Notes under the pieces: generated by a model
Databases searched by the model: none
Told to the model about the DNA's origin: nothing
The model's input: the letters and a program-made list of their open reading frames with translations, nothing else
Part shown: positions 29,201 through 37,466 of the stretch, one piece after another
Position numbering within the stretch: position 1 is the first letter of the stretch
Layout of the letters: each line of letters begins with the position of its first letter
Assembly: GCF_004102025.1 (NCBI RefSeq)
Contig: NZ_CP025228.1
Location: 3,844,001 to 3,908,000, forward strand
Source: Actinomyces qiguomingii
GTDB taxonomy: Bacteria; Actinomycetota; Actinomycetes; Actinomycetales; Actinomycetaceae
Length of the DNA stretch: 64,000 nt
Direction: 5' to 3'
Made by a program: the position numbers and the translations under genes

Positions 29201-29323
29201 TGTCACAAAATGCAGCACTTTCCCACGGCTACGCACCGGCAGACACCAGAGCAAGCGCATGGTCATGCGGTTTCACCCTGCGGCGGATGCGGCTGCCAGC
29301 TGAAAGTGCTGCATTTCATGACA
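29201..29323. repeat. 123-bp MITE-like element, copy 1
   Basis: The ends are 22-bp inverted repeats starting TGTCACAAAATGCAGCAC (29201-29222) and its near-complement (29302-29323). The same arrangement occurs at 55377-55498 with an identical left arm. The interior is partly similar between the copies when one is reversed (CTCATGCGG-like core). It has no coding capacity. It looks like a small non-autonomous element or REP-type unit. Confidence 0.85.
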
Positions 29324-29389
29324 GGCCCCCAGTCATTGGGCCGATTCGCATGACTTTGCCGCTCCTCGGGCGAGCCCCGGCGGCGCCCG

Positions 29390-29503
29390 GCGGCGATGGC
29401 GGCGCCCGGCGGCGATGGCGGCACCCGGCGGCGATGGCGGCACCCGGCGGCGATGGCGGCACCCGGCGGCGATGGCGGCACCCGGCGGCGATGGCGGCGC
29501 CCG
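29390..29503. repeat. 19-bp tandem array, six units
   Basis: Six head-to-tail 19-bp units of the form GCGGCGATGGCGGCACCCG, with the first and last differing by one base. The period is not a multiple of three, so all frames read similar Ala/Arg/Pro peptides. It lies upstream of a lipoprotein gene and is a plausible slippage site. Confidence 0.9.
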
Positions 29504-29590
29504 GAGCCGGTCGTGCGCTCCGGATGTTGAGTAAGCGACTCGCATCCAACGCCGTTCTGAGTCCTGGCCGATATGTGTCAGCCTAGATAC

Positions 29591-30241
29591 ATGCGTAAAA
29601 CCCTCACCGCGTTCACCGCCCTCGCCGCACTCCTGCTGGCGCCGGGGTTGACGGCCTGCCAAGGCGGCACCAATGCTGACACCGCCACCGCAGCGGCAAC
29701 GCCATCGGTGTCTGCCGCCCCCAGCGAGATCGCATTGCCCGAGGACGCCAGCGCCACCGCGAGCGCCCAGACCGTATCCGCCATGGAAATCAAGGTGGGC
29801 GACTGCCTCATCTACGGAGACAACTCGACCTCCGCCAGTACTCCTACCGCAACCGACGCATCCAGCACGCCACCCGCCACCGCCTCAGCGACAGCCGACG
29901 CGTCCGAGGGCACGGAATCCGACGGAACCGTTGCCAGCGCAACACTGGTCGACTGTGCCTCCCCGCACCTGTATGAGGTCTACGCCGAGGGCACGATCTC
30001 CGCGGACGGCTTCCCCGTCGGCTACGTCATGGAGCAGTACGTTGCGGACATCTGCTACGACGCCTTCGAGTCCTACGTCGGCATCAGCTACAACGACGCC
30101 TATTCACAGGGCCGCTACGCAGTCACCTCGCTGCGTCCGACGAAGGCCACCTGGCAGCAGGGCGACCGCGCGGTCTCCTGCATCCTGACCTCCGTGGACG
30201 GCAGCGAGCTGACCGGCACCGCCCGCAACGCCGGTAACTGA
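29591..30241 (+). CDS. Septum-formation-domain lipoprotein
   Basis: Read from ATG 29591 the 216-residue precursor has a signal peptide with lipobox LTAC and Cys23. A Thr/Ser/Ala-rich linker follows, interrupted by IKVGDCLIYGD. The C-terminal part (LVDCASPHLYEVYAEG, MEQYVADICYDAFESYVG, RAVSCIL) has the paired Cys and Cys-x-x-PH-x-x-E/Y pattern of the actinobacterial septum-formation domain. It is expected on the outer membrane face; its exact role is unknown. An earlier ATG at 29573 is less likely because it spoils the signal peptide. Confidence 0.75.
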   Translation: MRKTLTAFTALAALLLAPGLTACQGGTNADTATAAATPSVSAAPSEIALPEDASATASAQTVSAMEIKVGDCLIYGDNSTSASTPTATDASSTPPATASATADASEGTESDGTVASATLVDCASPHLYEVYAEGTISADGFPVGYVMEQYVADICYDAFESYVGISYNDAYSQGRYAVTSLRPTKATWQQGDRAVSCILTSVDGSELTGTARNAGN

Positions 30242-30290
30242 GCGTCACGGCCGCCATCCGCCACTCCACCTCACCATTTGCGACACCGTC

Positions 30291-33200
30291 CTACGCCCTG
30301 CCGGTGCCCGCGCCGACACGATCGGGAACGGCGACATCCGGCGAGGTAGGCGTGCCGTCAGGCGCGGGACCGAGGCCCGCTATCAGATCCCGGGTGGTGC
30401 GGCCATCGTCCGAGGCGTTGTTGATGCCGGTGAGCGCAGGCCCCGCAGCCGCCGCTGTCATTCCCGTCCCCTCGCCCAGCTGTGCGTCGTTAGCCGCAGC
30501 ATCCAACGCGCCCGTGCTCGGCATCCGCCCGAGTTCGTCTGGCCCGGCCTTGGCCCGAGCGGCCTCGTCCCGGGCGGCCTCGTCCTGCATCATGAAGGCG
30601 GTGGAGATCATCAGCTTGATGCGGTTTAGCTGGTTGACCTCACTGGCCCCGGGGTCGTAGTCGATGCCGACGATATTGGCCTGCGGGTAGCGGCGGCGGA
30701 TCTCCCGGAACATGCCCTTGCCGACCACGTGGTTGGGCAGGCAGGCGAAGGGCTGGCAGCACACGATATTGGGGGCGCCGTGCTCGATCAGTTCGATCAT
30801 CTCCGCGGTCAACAGCCAGCCCTCCCCGGCCTGGTTGCCCAGGCTGAGGATTTGGCTGGCCTTCTCGGCCATTTCCGTAATCGGGGACTCGACATCGAAT
30901 TTCCCGCCGGCGGCCGCCAGGGCGGCCCGGGCCGGGGCCTGCACCTGCTCGATGAACCACACCCCCGCCTTCTTCTGGTAGACGGTGTCGGTGCCGATGC
31001 CGTAAACATCGGCCCGCCACTGGGCGGTGGACATGCCGTTGAGGAAGAAGCCCAGCAGCCCGGGGACCACGGCCTCGCAGCCCTCGGCCTCAATGACGTC
31101 CACCACGTGGTTGTTGGCGTCCGGCTGGAACTTGACCAGGATCTCCCCCACCACGCCGACGCGCGGCTTGCGGGGCACATCCGCCAGTTCCAGGGCGTCG
31201 AACTCCCGCACCATCTCCCGCAGCAGGCGGCGGTAGCCGATGCGCCCACCCCAGGTGGCCGAGCGGCCCTTATGCTCGAAGAACTCGCAAATGATGGCGT
31301 TCCAGCGCTCGTACAGGGCCCGGGCGGAGCCGGGCACCGCCTCGTAGGGGCGCACCCGCAGCAGGCAGGTGCTCAGGGTGTCGCCGATTACGACCCCCTG
31401 CAGTGCCTTGTAGGCCATGGTGGGACTGAGCTTGAAACCCGGATTCTCCTCAATGCCCTGCAGGGAGACGGCCAGCACCGGGATCTGTGGGTAGCCGGCC
31501 TCGCGCAGGCCCTTGCGGAGCATGGCGGCGTAGTTGGTGGCGCGGCACATGCCGCCGGTCTGGGAGATGGCGACCACGCACTTGTCGGGATCGTGGGAGC
31601 CGTCCTCAAAGGCGCCGATAAGCTGTCCGATCACCATGATCGCGGGGAAGCAGGCATCGTTGTTGACGTAGCGCAGCCCCACCTCGAGGTCGGCCTTGCT
31701 GGCGGACTCCAGCAGCTCCACCTGGTAGCCCAGGCGCCGCATGAGCGGCTCCAGCGGCCGGAAGTGGATCGGACTCATCTGCGGCATGAGGATGGTGTGG
31801 GTCTGGCGCATCTCCTCGGCGAACATCGGGGTGGTGGCGGCCGGCAGGTTCCGCTCGCTGCGGGCCACGCGCCCGGCGAGCGTGCGGTCACCGTCATCCG
31901 CTGGCGCCGGGTTCTCGCGCACGGCGGCGCCGCCCTCCTTGCCGACGGCGATCGCCTGCCGGGCGGCGGATGCGGTGGTATCGATCTCGACGGGCTGGTT
32001 CGCCAGTTCCTGCGCCTGCTCGCCGACGGCGTCCGCCGCCTCCATGCCGGCTTCACCACTTTGCCGACGGCGGGCTTGGCTGGCGGCGGCGAGCGAGCGC
32101 AGGCGGATGGTGGCGGCACCGAGGTTGGAGACCTCGTCGATCTTGAGGGTGGTGTACACCCCACCCGCGGACTCCAGGATCTCCTGCACCTGGTCGGTGG
32201 TGACGGCGTCGACGCCGCAGCCGAAGGAGTTCAACTGCACCAGTTCCAGATCGTCGGCCCGGGTGACCAGCTCGGCGGCCCGGTACAGGCGCGAGTGGTA
32301 GGCCCACTGGTCGCGCACGCGCAGTTTCGGGGACACGTCGGCGACGGCGACCGATGCTGTCGGCGCCGGCAGCCCCTCCGCGGTGACGTCGGACCAGTCG
32401 GCCGGCGCCTGCGGATTCTCCTCGCCGTGGCCCAGGCCGGCCCGCAGTCCGCGGCGCATGGCGGCAACGGCGCGGGACAGCGCGCCGCCCGCCACCGCGT
32501 GCTCGGCTCCGTCCCCGACGGCTTCGGGGGCAGGTTCCGGCTCGGGCAGGATCGAGTCCTCGGACAGCACCGCCATACCCAGGGTGTTGATGACGTCGGG
32601 GACGCCGTGGTTGATTTCGGGATCGATGTGGTACGGACGTCCAGCCAGCACGATGCCCTTGCGGCCGTGCTCGCGCATCCACTCCAGGGTGCGGCGGCCC
32701 TCGGCGCGCACGTCCGCCTTGAAGGCGGCGTCCTCGGCGAAGCCCGCCGCCACGGCCTTGCGGGCTTCGGGGAGGGTCACGTCCCAGTCGGCGAATACCT
32801 CCACCAGCCGCTCGGCCAGTTTGACGGGGTCGGCGAGGTTGAGGAAGGGGGCGAGCATGCGCACGCCGCCCACGTCGCCGACAGGAGACCTGGAGTCTTT
32901 GGCCGCTGCGCCTTTACGGCTGGACGTGGCGGCCGACTCGGCGCCCTCCAGCACCGCGGCCTTGTCAGTTACCGCCTCCGCCTGCGCGGCGGCGGAGCCC
33001 GGCGCGCCGTCGTGGATGGCTTCGACGTTGTTGCGGATGACCTCGGGGTAGGTGGCCACGATCGGGCAGTTGTAGTGGTCGTCGGCGCCGTCCACGAGCC
33101 CGCGCTCGTAGAAGACGCAGGGGAACCAGATGGTCTGCACGCCCTTGTCGATCAGCGACTGGACGTGCCCGTGGGCGAGCTTGGCCGGGTAGCACACGTT

Positions 33201-35741
33201 CTCGGAGGGGATGGAGTCCATGCCCTTCTCGAACAGCTCGTGGTTGGAGCGGCCCGACACCATGACGCGGAAGCCCAGTTGGGTGAGGATCGTGAACCAC
33301 AGCGGGTAGTTCTCGTACATGCCCAGCACCCGGGGCACGCCGATCTCGCCGCGGGTGTCCTGCCCCTGGCGCAGGCGCCGGTAGGCGAAGGTGCGCCGGT
33401 ACTTGTAGTCGTACAGGTTGGGCATGTCGGACTTGGTCTTGCGCCGCTCCTGGGTGGCGCCGCGCTCGCAGCGGTTGCCGGACACGTGCCGCTGGCCGTC
33501 GTTGAAGGTGGTGATGGTCAGCTTGCAGTGGTTCTGGCACAGCTTGCACACCGTGGTCTCGGAGGTGTAGCCGAAGCGGGACAGCTCGGCCAGGCTCATG
33601 AGCGTGCCGGGGACGCCGTCGTAGGTCTGGTGCGCCGTCAGGGCGGCGCCGAAGCAGCCCATCAGGCCGGCGATGTCCGGGCGGACCACCTCGCGGCCGG
33701 TGAGCAGTTCGAAGGCGCGCAGCACGGCGTCGTTGAGGAAGGTGCCGCCCTGGACGCTGATGCGCTCGCCCAGCTGGGAGGCGTCGCGCAGCTTGATGAC
33801 CTTGTACAGGGCGTTGCGCACTACCGAGTAGGACAGCCCGGCGCTGATGTCGCCGGGGGTGGCGCTGTCCTTCTGAGCCTGCTTGACCGAGGAGTTCATG
33901 AACACGGTGCAGCGGCTGCCCAGGTCCACCGGGTCCTGCGCGGTCAGTGCGGAGGCGGAGAAGTCCTGGATGGACTGGCCCATGGACTGGGCGAAGGTCT
34001 GCAGGAAGGAGCCGCAGCCGGCGGAGCAGGCCTCGTTGACGGAGATGGAGTCGATGGCGCCGCCGCGGATGCGCAGGTACTTCATGTCCTGCCCGCCGAT
34101 GTCGATGACGCTGGTGACGCCGGGGTTCAGGTGGGCGGCGGCCCGGTAGTGGGCCATGGTCTCCACGAGCCCCTCGTCAATGCGCAGCGCCGCCTTGACA
34201 ATGCCCTCGCCGTAGCCGGTGACGCAGGAGCGCACGATGCGCACGTGCGCGGGCATCTGAAGGTGGATGCGGCGCAGGATCTCGACGGCGGCGGTGACGG
34301 GGTCACCCTCGTTGCCGGCGTAGTGCTCCCACACGATGCGGTCCTGGGAGTCGATGACGACGGCCTTGATGGTGGTGGAGCCGGCGTCTATGCCCAGGAA
34401 GCAGTCCTCGTAGCGGGTGGGGGCGGTGGTGTGTGCGGCTTCCTCAGCGGAGTCCGTGCCGCCGGGCGTGTTGGCACCGGCGCAGACATCGTCGGCCTCG
34501 GTGGCGGGCGGGGCGGGCCAGCCGACCCGCTCCACCGTGGCCCGGGCGTGGCGGGCGCGGAAGGCGGCCAGCTCGGCGTCGTCGGCAAACAGGGGGCGCA
34601 TGCGGCTGGCGCCCGTGCCGGCGGCGCGGCGGGAGGCGAGGCGGTCGGCGATGGCGGTCAGCGGCGTCGGCTCCCCCTCCGCCAGGAGGGCGGCGCCGAC
34701 GGCGACGTACAGCTGGGCGTCGTCGGGGCAGGTGAAGGAGTCGACCTGGTCGGCCAGGGTGCGTTCGAAGGCCCGGCGCAGCTCGGGCAGGAAGTGCAGC
34801 GGGCCGCCCAGGAACATGACGTTGCCGCGGATGGGGCGACCGCAGGCCAGGCCGGCAATGGTCTGGGTGACCACGGCCTGCAGCACGGAGGCGGCCAGGT
34901 CCTCGCTCGCGGCGCCCTGGTTGATCAGCGGTTGGAGGTCGGACTTGGCGAACACGCCGCAGCGGGAGGCGATCGGGTAGAGGGTCTGGTACTTGGCGGC
35001 CAGCTCGTTCAGGCCGGAGGCGTCGGTGTGCAGCAGCTGCGCCATCTGGTCGATGAAGGCGCCGGTGCCGCCCGCGCAGGTGCCGTTCATGCGCTGCTCG
35101 GGGGTGGGGTGCAGGTAGGTGATTTTGGCGTCCTCGCCGCCGAGTTCGATGATGACGTCGGCCTCGGGGTTCTTGGCCTGCACGGTGCGGGTCTCGGCGA
35201 TGACCTCCTGCACGAAGGGCAGGCCCATCAGGTTGGCCAGGTTGAGCCCGGCGCTGCCGGTGACGGCGCCGCGCACGCGCGCGCCCGGGAAGGCGGCGCT
35301 GACCTCGCCCAGCAGGCGGGAGACCTCGCCGCGCACGTCGGCGTGGTGGCGGCGGTACGCGGCAAAGACCGGCTCGGGGAAGGGCGCGCCCGCGACCGGT
35401 TCGGGCACGAGCACGAGCTTTACGGTGGTGGAGCCGACATCCAGGCCCAGGCGCAGGGCGGCTGCATTATTGGCGGCATGGTCGGTGACACCGGCTTCGG
35501 ATGCGGCTGCGTGTGACGCCGCGCCGCCGGCGGCGGAGCCGACATCGGCGCGGCGGGCGGGGAAGGCGGGCATGCCCAGCGGGACAGCCATGAGGGACGG
35601 GCCGGTGCCGGCCACCGGCGCACCTACTGCGGGCGCGGCGGAACGGGCAGCGGTTTCTGGGACGGACTGCGAGACTGACTGTGAGACGGACGCGGCGTCG
35701 GAGCGCGGTTCGACGCCACTGCGGTCGGCGTTGTCGATCAT
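30291..35741 (-). CDS. Giant acyl-CoA dehydratase activase-like protein
   Basis: With ATG 35741 (GAGGTGAAGG just upstream) the protein has 1816 residues; a frame open from 35876 adds promoter-like DNA. After about 95 low-complexity residues comes a BadF/BadG/BcrA/BcrD ATPase (LRLGLDVGSTTVK), then a second one near 445 (CFLGIDAGSTTIK) with the cluster Cys in SVNEACSAGCGSFLQ. Next is a DUF2229 activase-related region with KLCQNHCKLT near 727, then an HgdB-like half. Such fusions are conserved in anaerobic bacteria and are thought to couple ATP hydrolysis to low-potential electron transfer through a 4Fe-4S cluster. The physiological substrate is unknown. It is divergent to a TetR regulator. Confidence 0.85.
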   Translation of the reverse strand: MIDNADRSGVEPRSDAASVSQSVSQSVPETAARSAAPAVGAPVAGTGPSLMAVPLGMPAFPARRADVGSAAGGAASHAAASEAGVTDHAANNAAALRLGLDVGSTTVKLVLVPEPVAGAPFPEPVFAAYRRHHADVRGEVSRLLGEVSAAFPGARVRGAVTGSAGLNLANLMGLPFVQEVIAETRTVQAKNPEADVIIELGGEDAKITYLHPTPEQRMNGTCAGGTGAFIDQMAQLLHTDASGLNELAAKYQTLYPIASRCGVFAKSDLQPLINQGAASEDLAASVLQAVVTQTIAGLACGRPIRGNVMFLGGPLHFLPELRRAFERTLADQVDSFTCPDDAQLYVAVGAALLAEGEPTPLTAIADRLASRRAAGTGASRMRPLFADDAELAAFRARHARATVERVGWPAPPATEADDVCAGANTPGGTDSAEEAAHTTAPTRYEDCFLGIDAGSTTIKAVVIDSQDRIVWEHYAGNEGDPVTAAVEILRRIHLQMPAHVRIVRSCVTGYGEGIVKAALRIDEGLVETMAHYRAAAHLNPGVTSVIDIGGQDMKYLRIRGGAIDSISVNEACSAGCGSFLQTFAQSMGQSIQDFSASALTAQDPVDLGSRCTVFMNSSVKQAQKDSATPGDISAGLSYSVVRNALYKVIKLRDASQLGERISVQGGTFLNDAVLRAFELLTGREVVRPDIAGLMGCFGAALTAHQTYDGVPGTLMSLAELSRFGYTSETTVCKLCQNHCKLTITTFNDGQRHVSGNRCERGATQERRKTKSDMPNLYDYKYRRTFAYRRLRQGQDTRGEIGVPRVLGMYENYPLWFTILTQLGFRVMVSGRSNHELFEKGMDSIPSENVCYPAKLAHGHVQSLIDKGVQTIWFPCVFYERGLVDGADDHYNCPIVATYPEVIRNNVEAIHDGAPGSAAAQAEAVTDKAAVLEGAESAATSSRKGAAAKDSRSPVGDVGGVRMLAPFLNLADPVKLAERLVEVFADWDVTLPEARKAVAAGFAEDAAFKADVRAEGRRTLEWMREHGRKGIVLAGRPYHIDPEINHGVPDVINTLGMAVLSEDSILPEPEPAPEAVGDGAEHAVAGGALSRAVAAMRRGLRAGLGHGEENPQAPADWSDVTAEGLPAPTASVAVADVSPKLRVRDQWAYHSRLYRAAELVTRADDLELVQLNSFGCGVDAVTTDQVQEILESAGGVYTTLKIDEVSNLGAATIRLRSLAAASQARRRQSGEAGMEAADAVGEQAQELANQPVEIDTTASAARQAIAVGKEGGAAVRENPAPADDGDRTLAGRVARSERNLPAATTPMFAEEMRQTHTILMPQMSPIHFRPLEPLMRRLGYQVELLESASKADLEVGLRYVNNDACFPAIMVIGQLIGAFEDGSHDPDKCVVAISQTGGMCRATNYAAMLRKGLREAGYPQIPVLAVSLQGIEENPGFKLSPTMAYKALQGVVIGDTLSTCLLRVRPYEAVPGSARALYERWNAIICEFFEHKGRSATWGGRIGYRRLLREMVREFDALELADVPRKPRVGVVGEILVKFQPDANNHVVDVIEAEGCEAVVPGLLGFFLNGMSTAQWRADVYGIGTDTVYQKKAGVWFIEQVQAPARAALAAAGGKFDVESPITEMAEKASQILSLGNQAGEGWLLTAEMIELIEHGAPNIVCCQPFACLPNHVVGKGMFREIRRRYPQANIVGIDYDPGASEVNQLNRIKLMISTAFMMQDEAARDEAARAKAGPDELGRMPSTGALDAAANDAQLGEGTGMTAAAAGPALTGINNASDDGRTTRDLIAGLGPAPDGTPTSPDVAVPDRVGAGTGRA

Positions 35742-36126
35742 GCCTTCACCTCTCGACCCGTACGGACGATCTGCTTCCAGGGCCACCCGGGACCCGGGGT
35801 AGTGCAGGACCGTAATCGAGCCCGCCCACAGGTTCAACGGCGTTGAAATTACCTCAACCCAGGACTTCCGGCCCAAGGACTTTCCACGGAGGTGGCGCGA
35901 AAAACCCCGGAACCATTACGCGGCACCCTGGACACCGTTGAATATTGCACACTCAACTTCCCTTAATTCCAATGCGTTGAGCCGTCCACGATCACGTCAG
36001 GCCGCTGAGTCAATCCCGCCCGCGGGCCGCCCGGGCCCCGAGCCCCGCGGCGGATCCGCGGCCCGATCCGCCGCACGGACCACTAACACCGCACACCGCA
36101 GCGACTCAATCGTTTAGCCTCGACAT
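35742..36126. promoter_or_regulatory. Divergent promoter region, activase and TetR genes
   Basis: The 385-base gap serves both the leftward activase-like gene and the rightward TetR gene. A perfect palindrome TTCAACGGCGTTGAA lies at 35833-35847, and GTTGA/TCAAC pairs recur just after it and near 35938-35958. They are candidate regulator sites; TetR binding is a guess. No sigma hexamers are convincing. Confidence 0.45.
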
Positions 36127-36852
36127 ATGCATGATGCGGCCGCACCCCGGAAGGACGAGGCGGAGCGCACGTCCTCGGATTCCCTCACCTCCACGAGCGG
36201 CACCGACACCACCCCCGGGTCCACGGCGCGACGCCGCGGCCCCCGCTCGGGCAGCCGCGCTTCGGCTGGCACCGAATCCACGCGCGACGCGATCCTCAAT
36301 GCCGCCCGCGACTCCTTCCTGGCCAAGGGCTACGCCAAGACGACGATTCGCGGCGTGGCCCGTACGGCCGGCGTCGACCCGGCGCTCGTCTCCTATTACT
36401 TCGGGTCCAAGGGGGACCTGTTCGGAGCCTCCATGAATCTGCGCATTCGGGCCGGTGAGGAGATCGCCAAGGTGGTCTCCGGCGACATCCGCACCGCCGG
36501 GCCGCGGCTGGTGCGCCTGGCGATGACCGCCTGGGACGACTCCTCCGGCGGGGCGACCTTCCGTGCCCTGCTGCGCTGGGTAGCCACCGACGACGGCGCC
36601 CCCGAGGCCGTGCAGACCTACGCCACCAACCAGCTCGCCGTGCCCGTGACGCAGGCCCTTGATCAGGCGGGGGTAGTTGGGCCAGACGCCCGGGAGCGCG
36701 CCACCCTGGCGGGCAGTCAGCTGGTCGGGCTGGCCATGATCCGCTACATCTATCGTGTCGAGCCGATCGCCAGCGCCTCGGTCGATCACCTGGTTGAGGT
36801 GGTGGGCCCCACCATTCAGCACTACTTGACCGGTCCGCTGCTGCACCATTGA
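36127..36852 (+). CDS. TetR-family transcriptional regulator
   Basis: The 241-residue protein has a 50-residue Ser/Thr/Arg-rich N-terminal extension, then a TetR DNA-binding domain: RDAILNAARDSFLAKGYAK, TTIRGVARTAGV, and SYYFGSKGDLFGASM. The C-terminal ligand or dimer domain (DIRTAGPRLVRLAMTAWDD, LVGLAMIRYIYRVEP) is of the TetR_C type common in actinobacteria. It is divergent to the activase-like gene, its most likely target. The ligand is unknown. Confidence 0.9.
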   Translation: MHDAAAPRKDEAERTSSDSLTSTSGTDTTPGSTARRRGPRSGSRASAGTESTRDAILNAARDSFLAKGYAKTTIRGVARTAGVDPALVSYYFGSKGDLFGASMNLRIRAGEEIAKVVSGDIRTAGPRLVRLAMTAWDDSSGGATFRALLRWVATDDGAPEAVQTYATNQLAVPVTQALDQAGVVGPDARERATLAGSQLVGLAMIRYIYRVEPIASASVDHLVEVVGPTIQHYLTGPLLHH

Positions 36853-36959
36853 GCGCACAAGCTCGCTCACGGCCACGGCGCCACACGCGCGAAGCCTTCT
36901 GCCGCCACCCCGAACGGGGGTGATACCGGTGTGTCGCACGTTCCCGTTAGCATGGGGGC

Positions 36960-37298
36960 GTGATCTTCAAGGCCGTTGGCGACTGCGCCCCATACCCCGC
37001 ACACGGGATCACTGCGCAGCGCGACTGGTCGGCCATCGCTCCCCGGCAGATCCGGCTCGACCAGCTGGTGACCACCCGCGCACAGCTGGACCTGCGCGGA
37101 CTACTCGATGACGACTCCACCTTCTACGGCGACCTGTTCGCCCATGTGATCGCCTGGAACGGGAACCTGTATTTGGAGACCGGGCTGCACCGGGCCCTGC
37201 GCGCCGCCCTCCAGGGACGCACTTTCATCCATGCGCGTGTACTCGAACTCGCCAACGACGGCCGCCCGCTGCCCGCCCCGCCCCCGCCCACGCAGTAG
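36960..37298 (+). CDS. Conserved actinobacterial protein, ParB-like motif
   Basis: The 112-residue protein starts at GTG 36960 only a few bases after a TTAGCAT -10-like element, so the message may be leaderless. It reads IAPRQIRLDQLVTTRAQLDL, then DDSTFYGDLFAHVIAWNG and LYLETGLHRALRAALQGR. The GLHRALRA stretch resembles the phosphate-binding GER/HR motif of ParB-like folds, but this is a loose resemblance. I recognise a conserved actinobacterial family without a settled function. Its C-terminus is a short Pro tail. Confidence 0.7.
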   Translation: MIFKAVGDCAPYPAHGITAQRDWSAIAPRQIRLDQLVTTRAQLDLRGLLDDDSTFYGDLFAHVIAWNGNLYLETGLHRALRAALQGRTFIHARVLELANDGRPLPAPPPPTQ

Positions 37299-37307
37299 TC
37301 GGCCACG

Positions 37308-37439
37308 TAACCGTCGAGATCGGTCGATATAACCGTCGAGACCGGTCGACATAACCATCGAGACCGGTCGACATAACCATCGAGACCGGTCGATATAACC
37401 GTCGAGACCGGTCGACATAACCATCGAGACCGGTCGATA
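37308..37439. repeat. 22-bp tandem array, six units
   Basis: Six consecutive 22-bp units of the type TAACCATCGAGACCGGTCGA plus two bases, varying only at G/A, C/T and T/C positions. Each contains the palindrome ACCGGT. The array lies between two converging genes. It shares TAAC and CGAGACCGG with the 23-bp array at 26236. There are no spacers, so it is not a CRISPR. Confidence 0.92.
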
Positions 37440-37466
37440 TGGCGGCCGCTATCCCGCTGCCCCGCC

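Larger units (their letters stand above)
29056..29590. other. 535-base gap with an inverted-repeat element and a minisatellite
   Basis: No gene is supported here. The gap holds the promoter side of the DUF559 gene, the 123-bp inverted-repeat element at 29201-29323, the 19-bp tandem array at 29390-29503 and the upstream region of the lipoprotein gene. Short frames across the array are products of its 19-bp period. Confidence 0.8.

Noticed and set aside
29390..29503. A coding repeat protein read through the 19-bp array
   Set aside because: The period is not divisible by three, so all frames give similar artificial peptides; no start or ribosome site fits.
30729..35516. A 1595-codon open frame antisense to the activase-like gene
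   Set aside because: Its Gly/Val/Asp/His-rich text has no motifs and mirrors the codon bias of the real gene on the other strand.
37308..37439. CRISPR-like regular repeats
   Set aside because: Units are head to tail with no unique spacers, and no cas genes are present.
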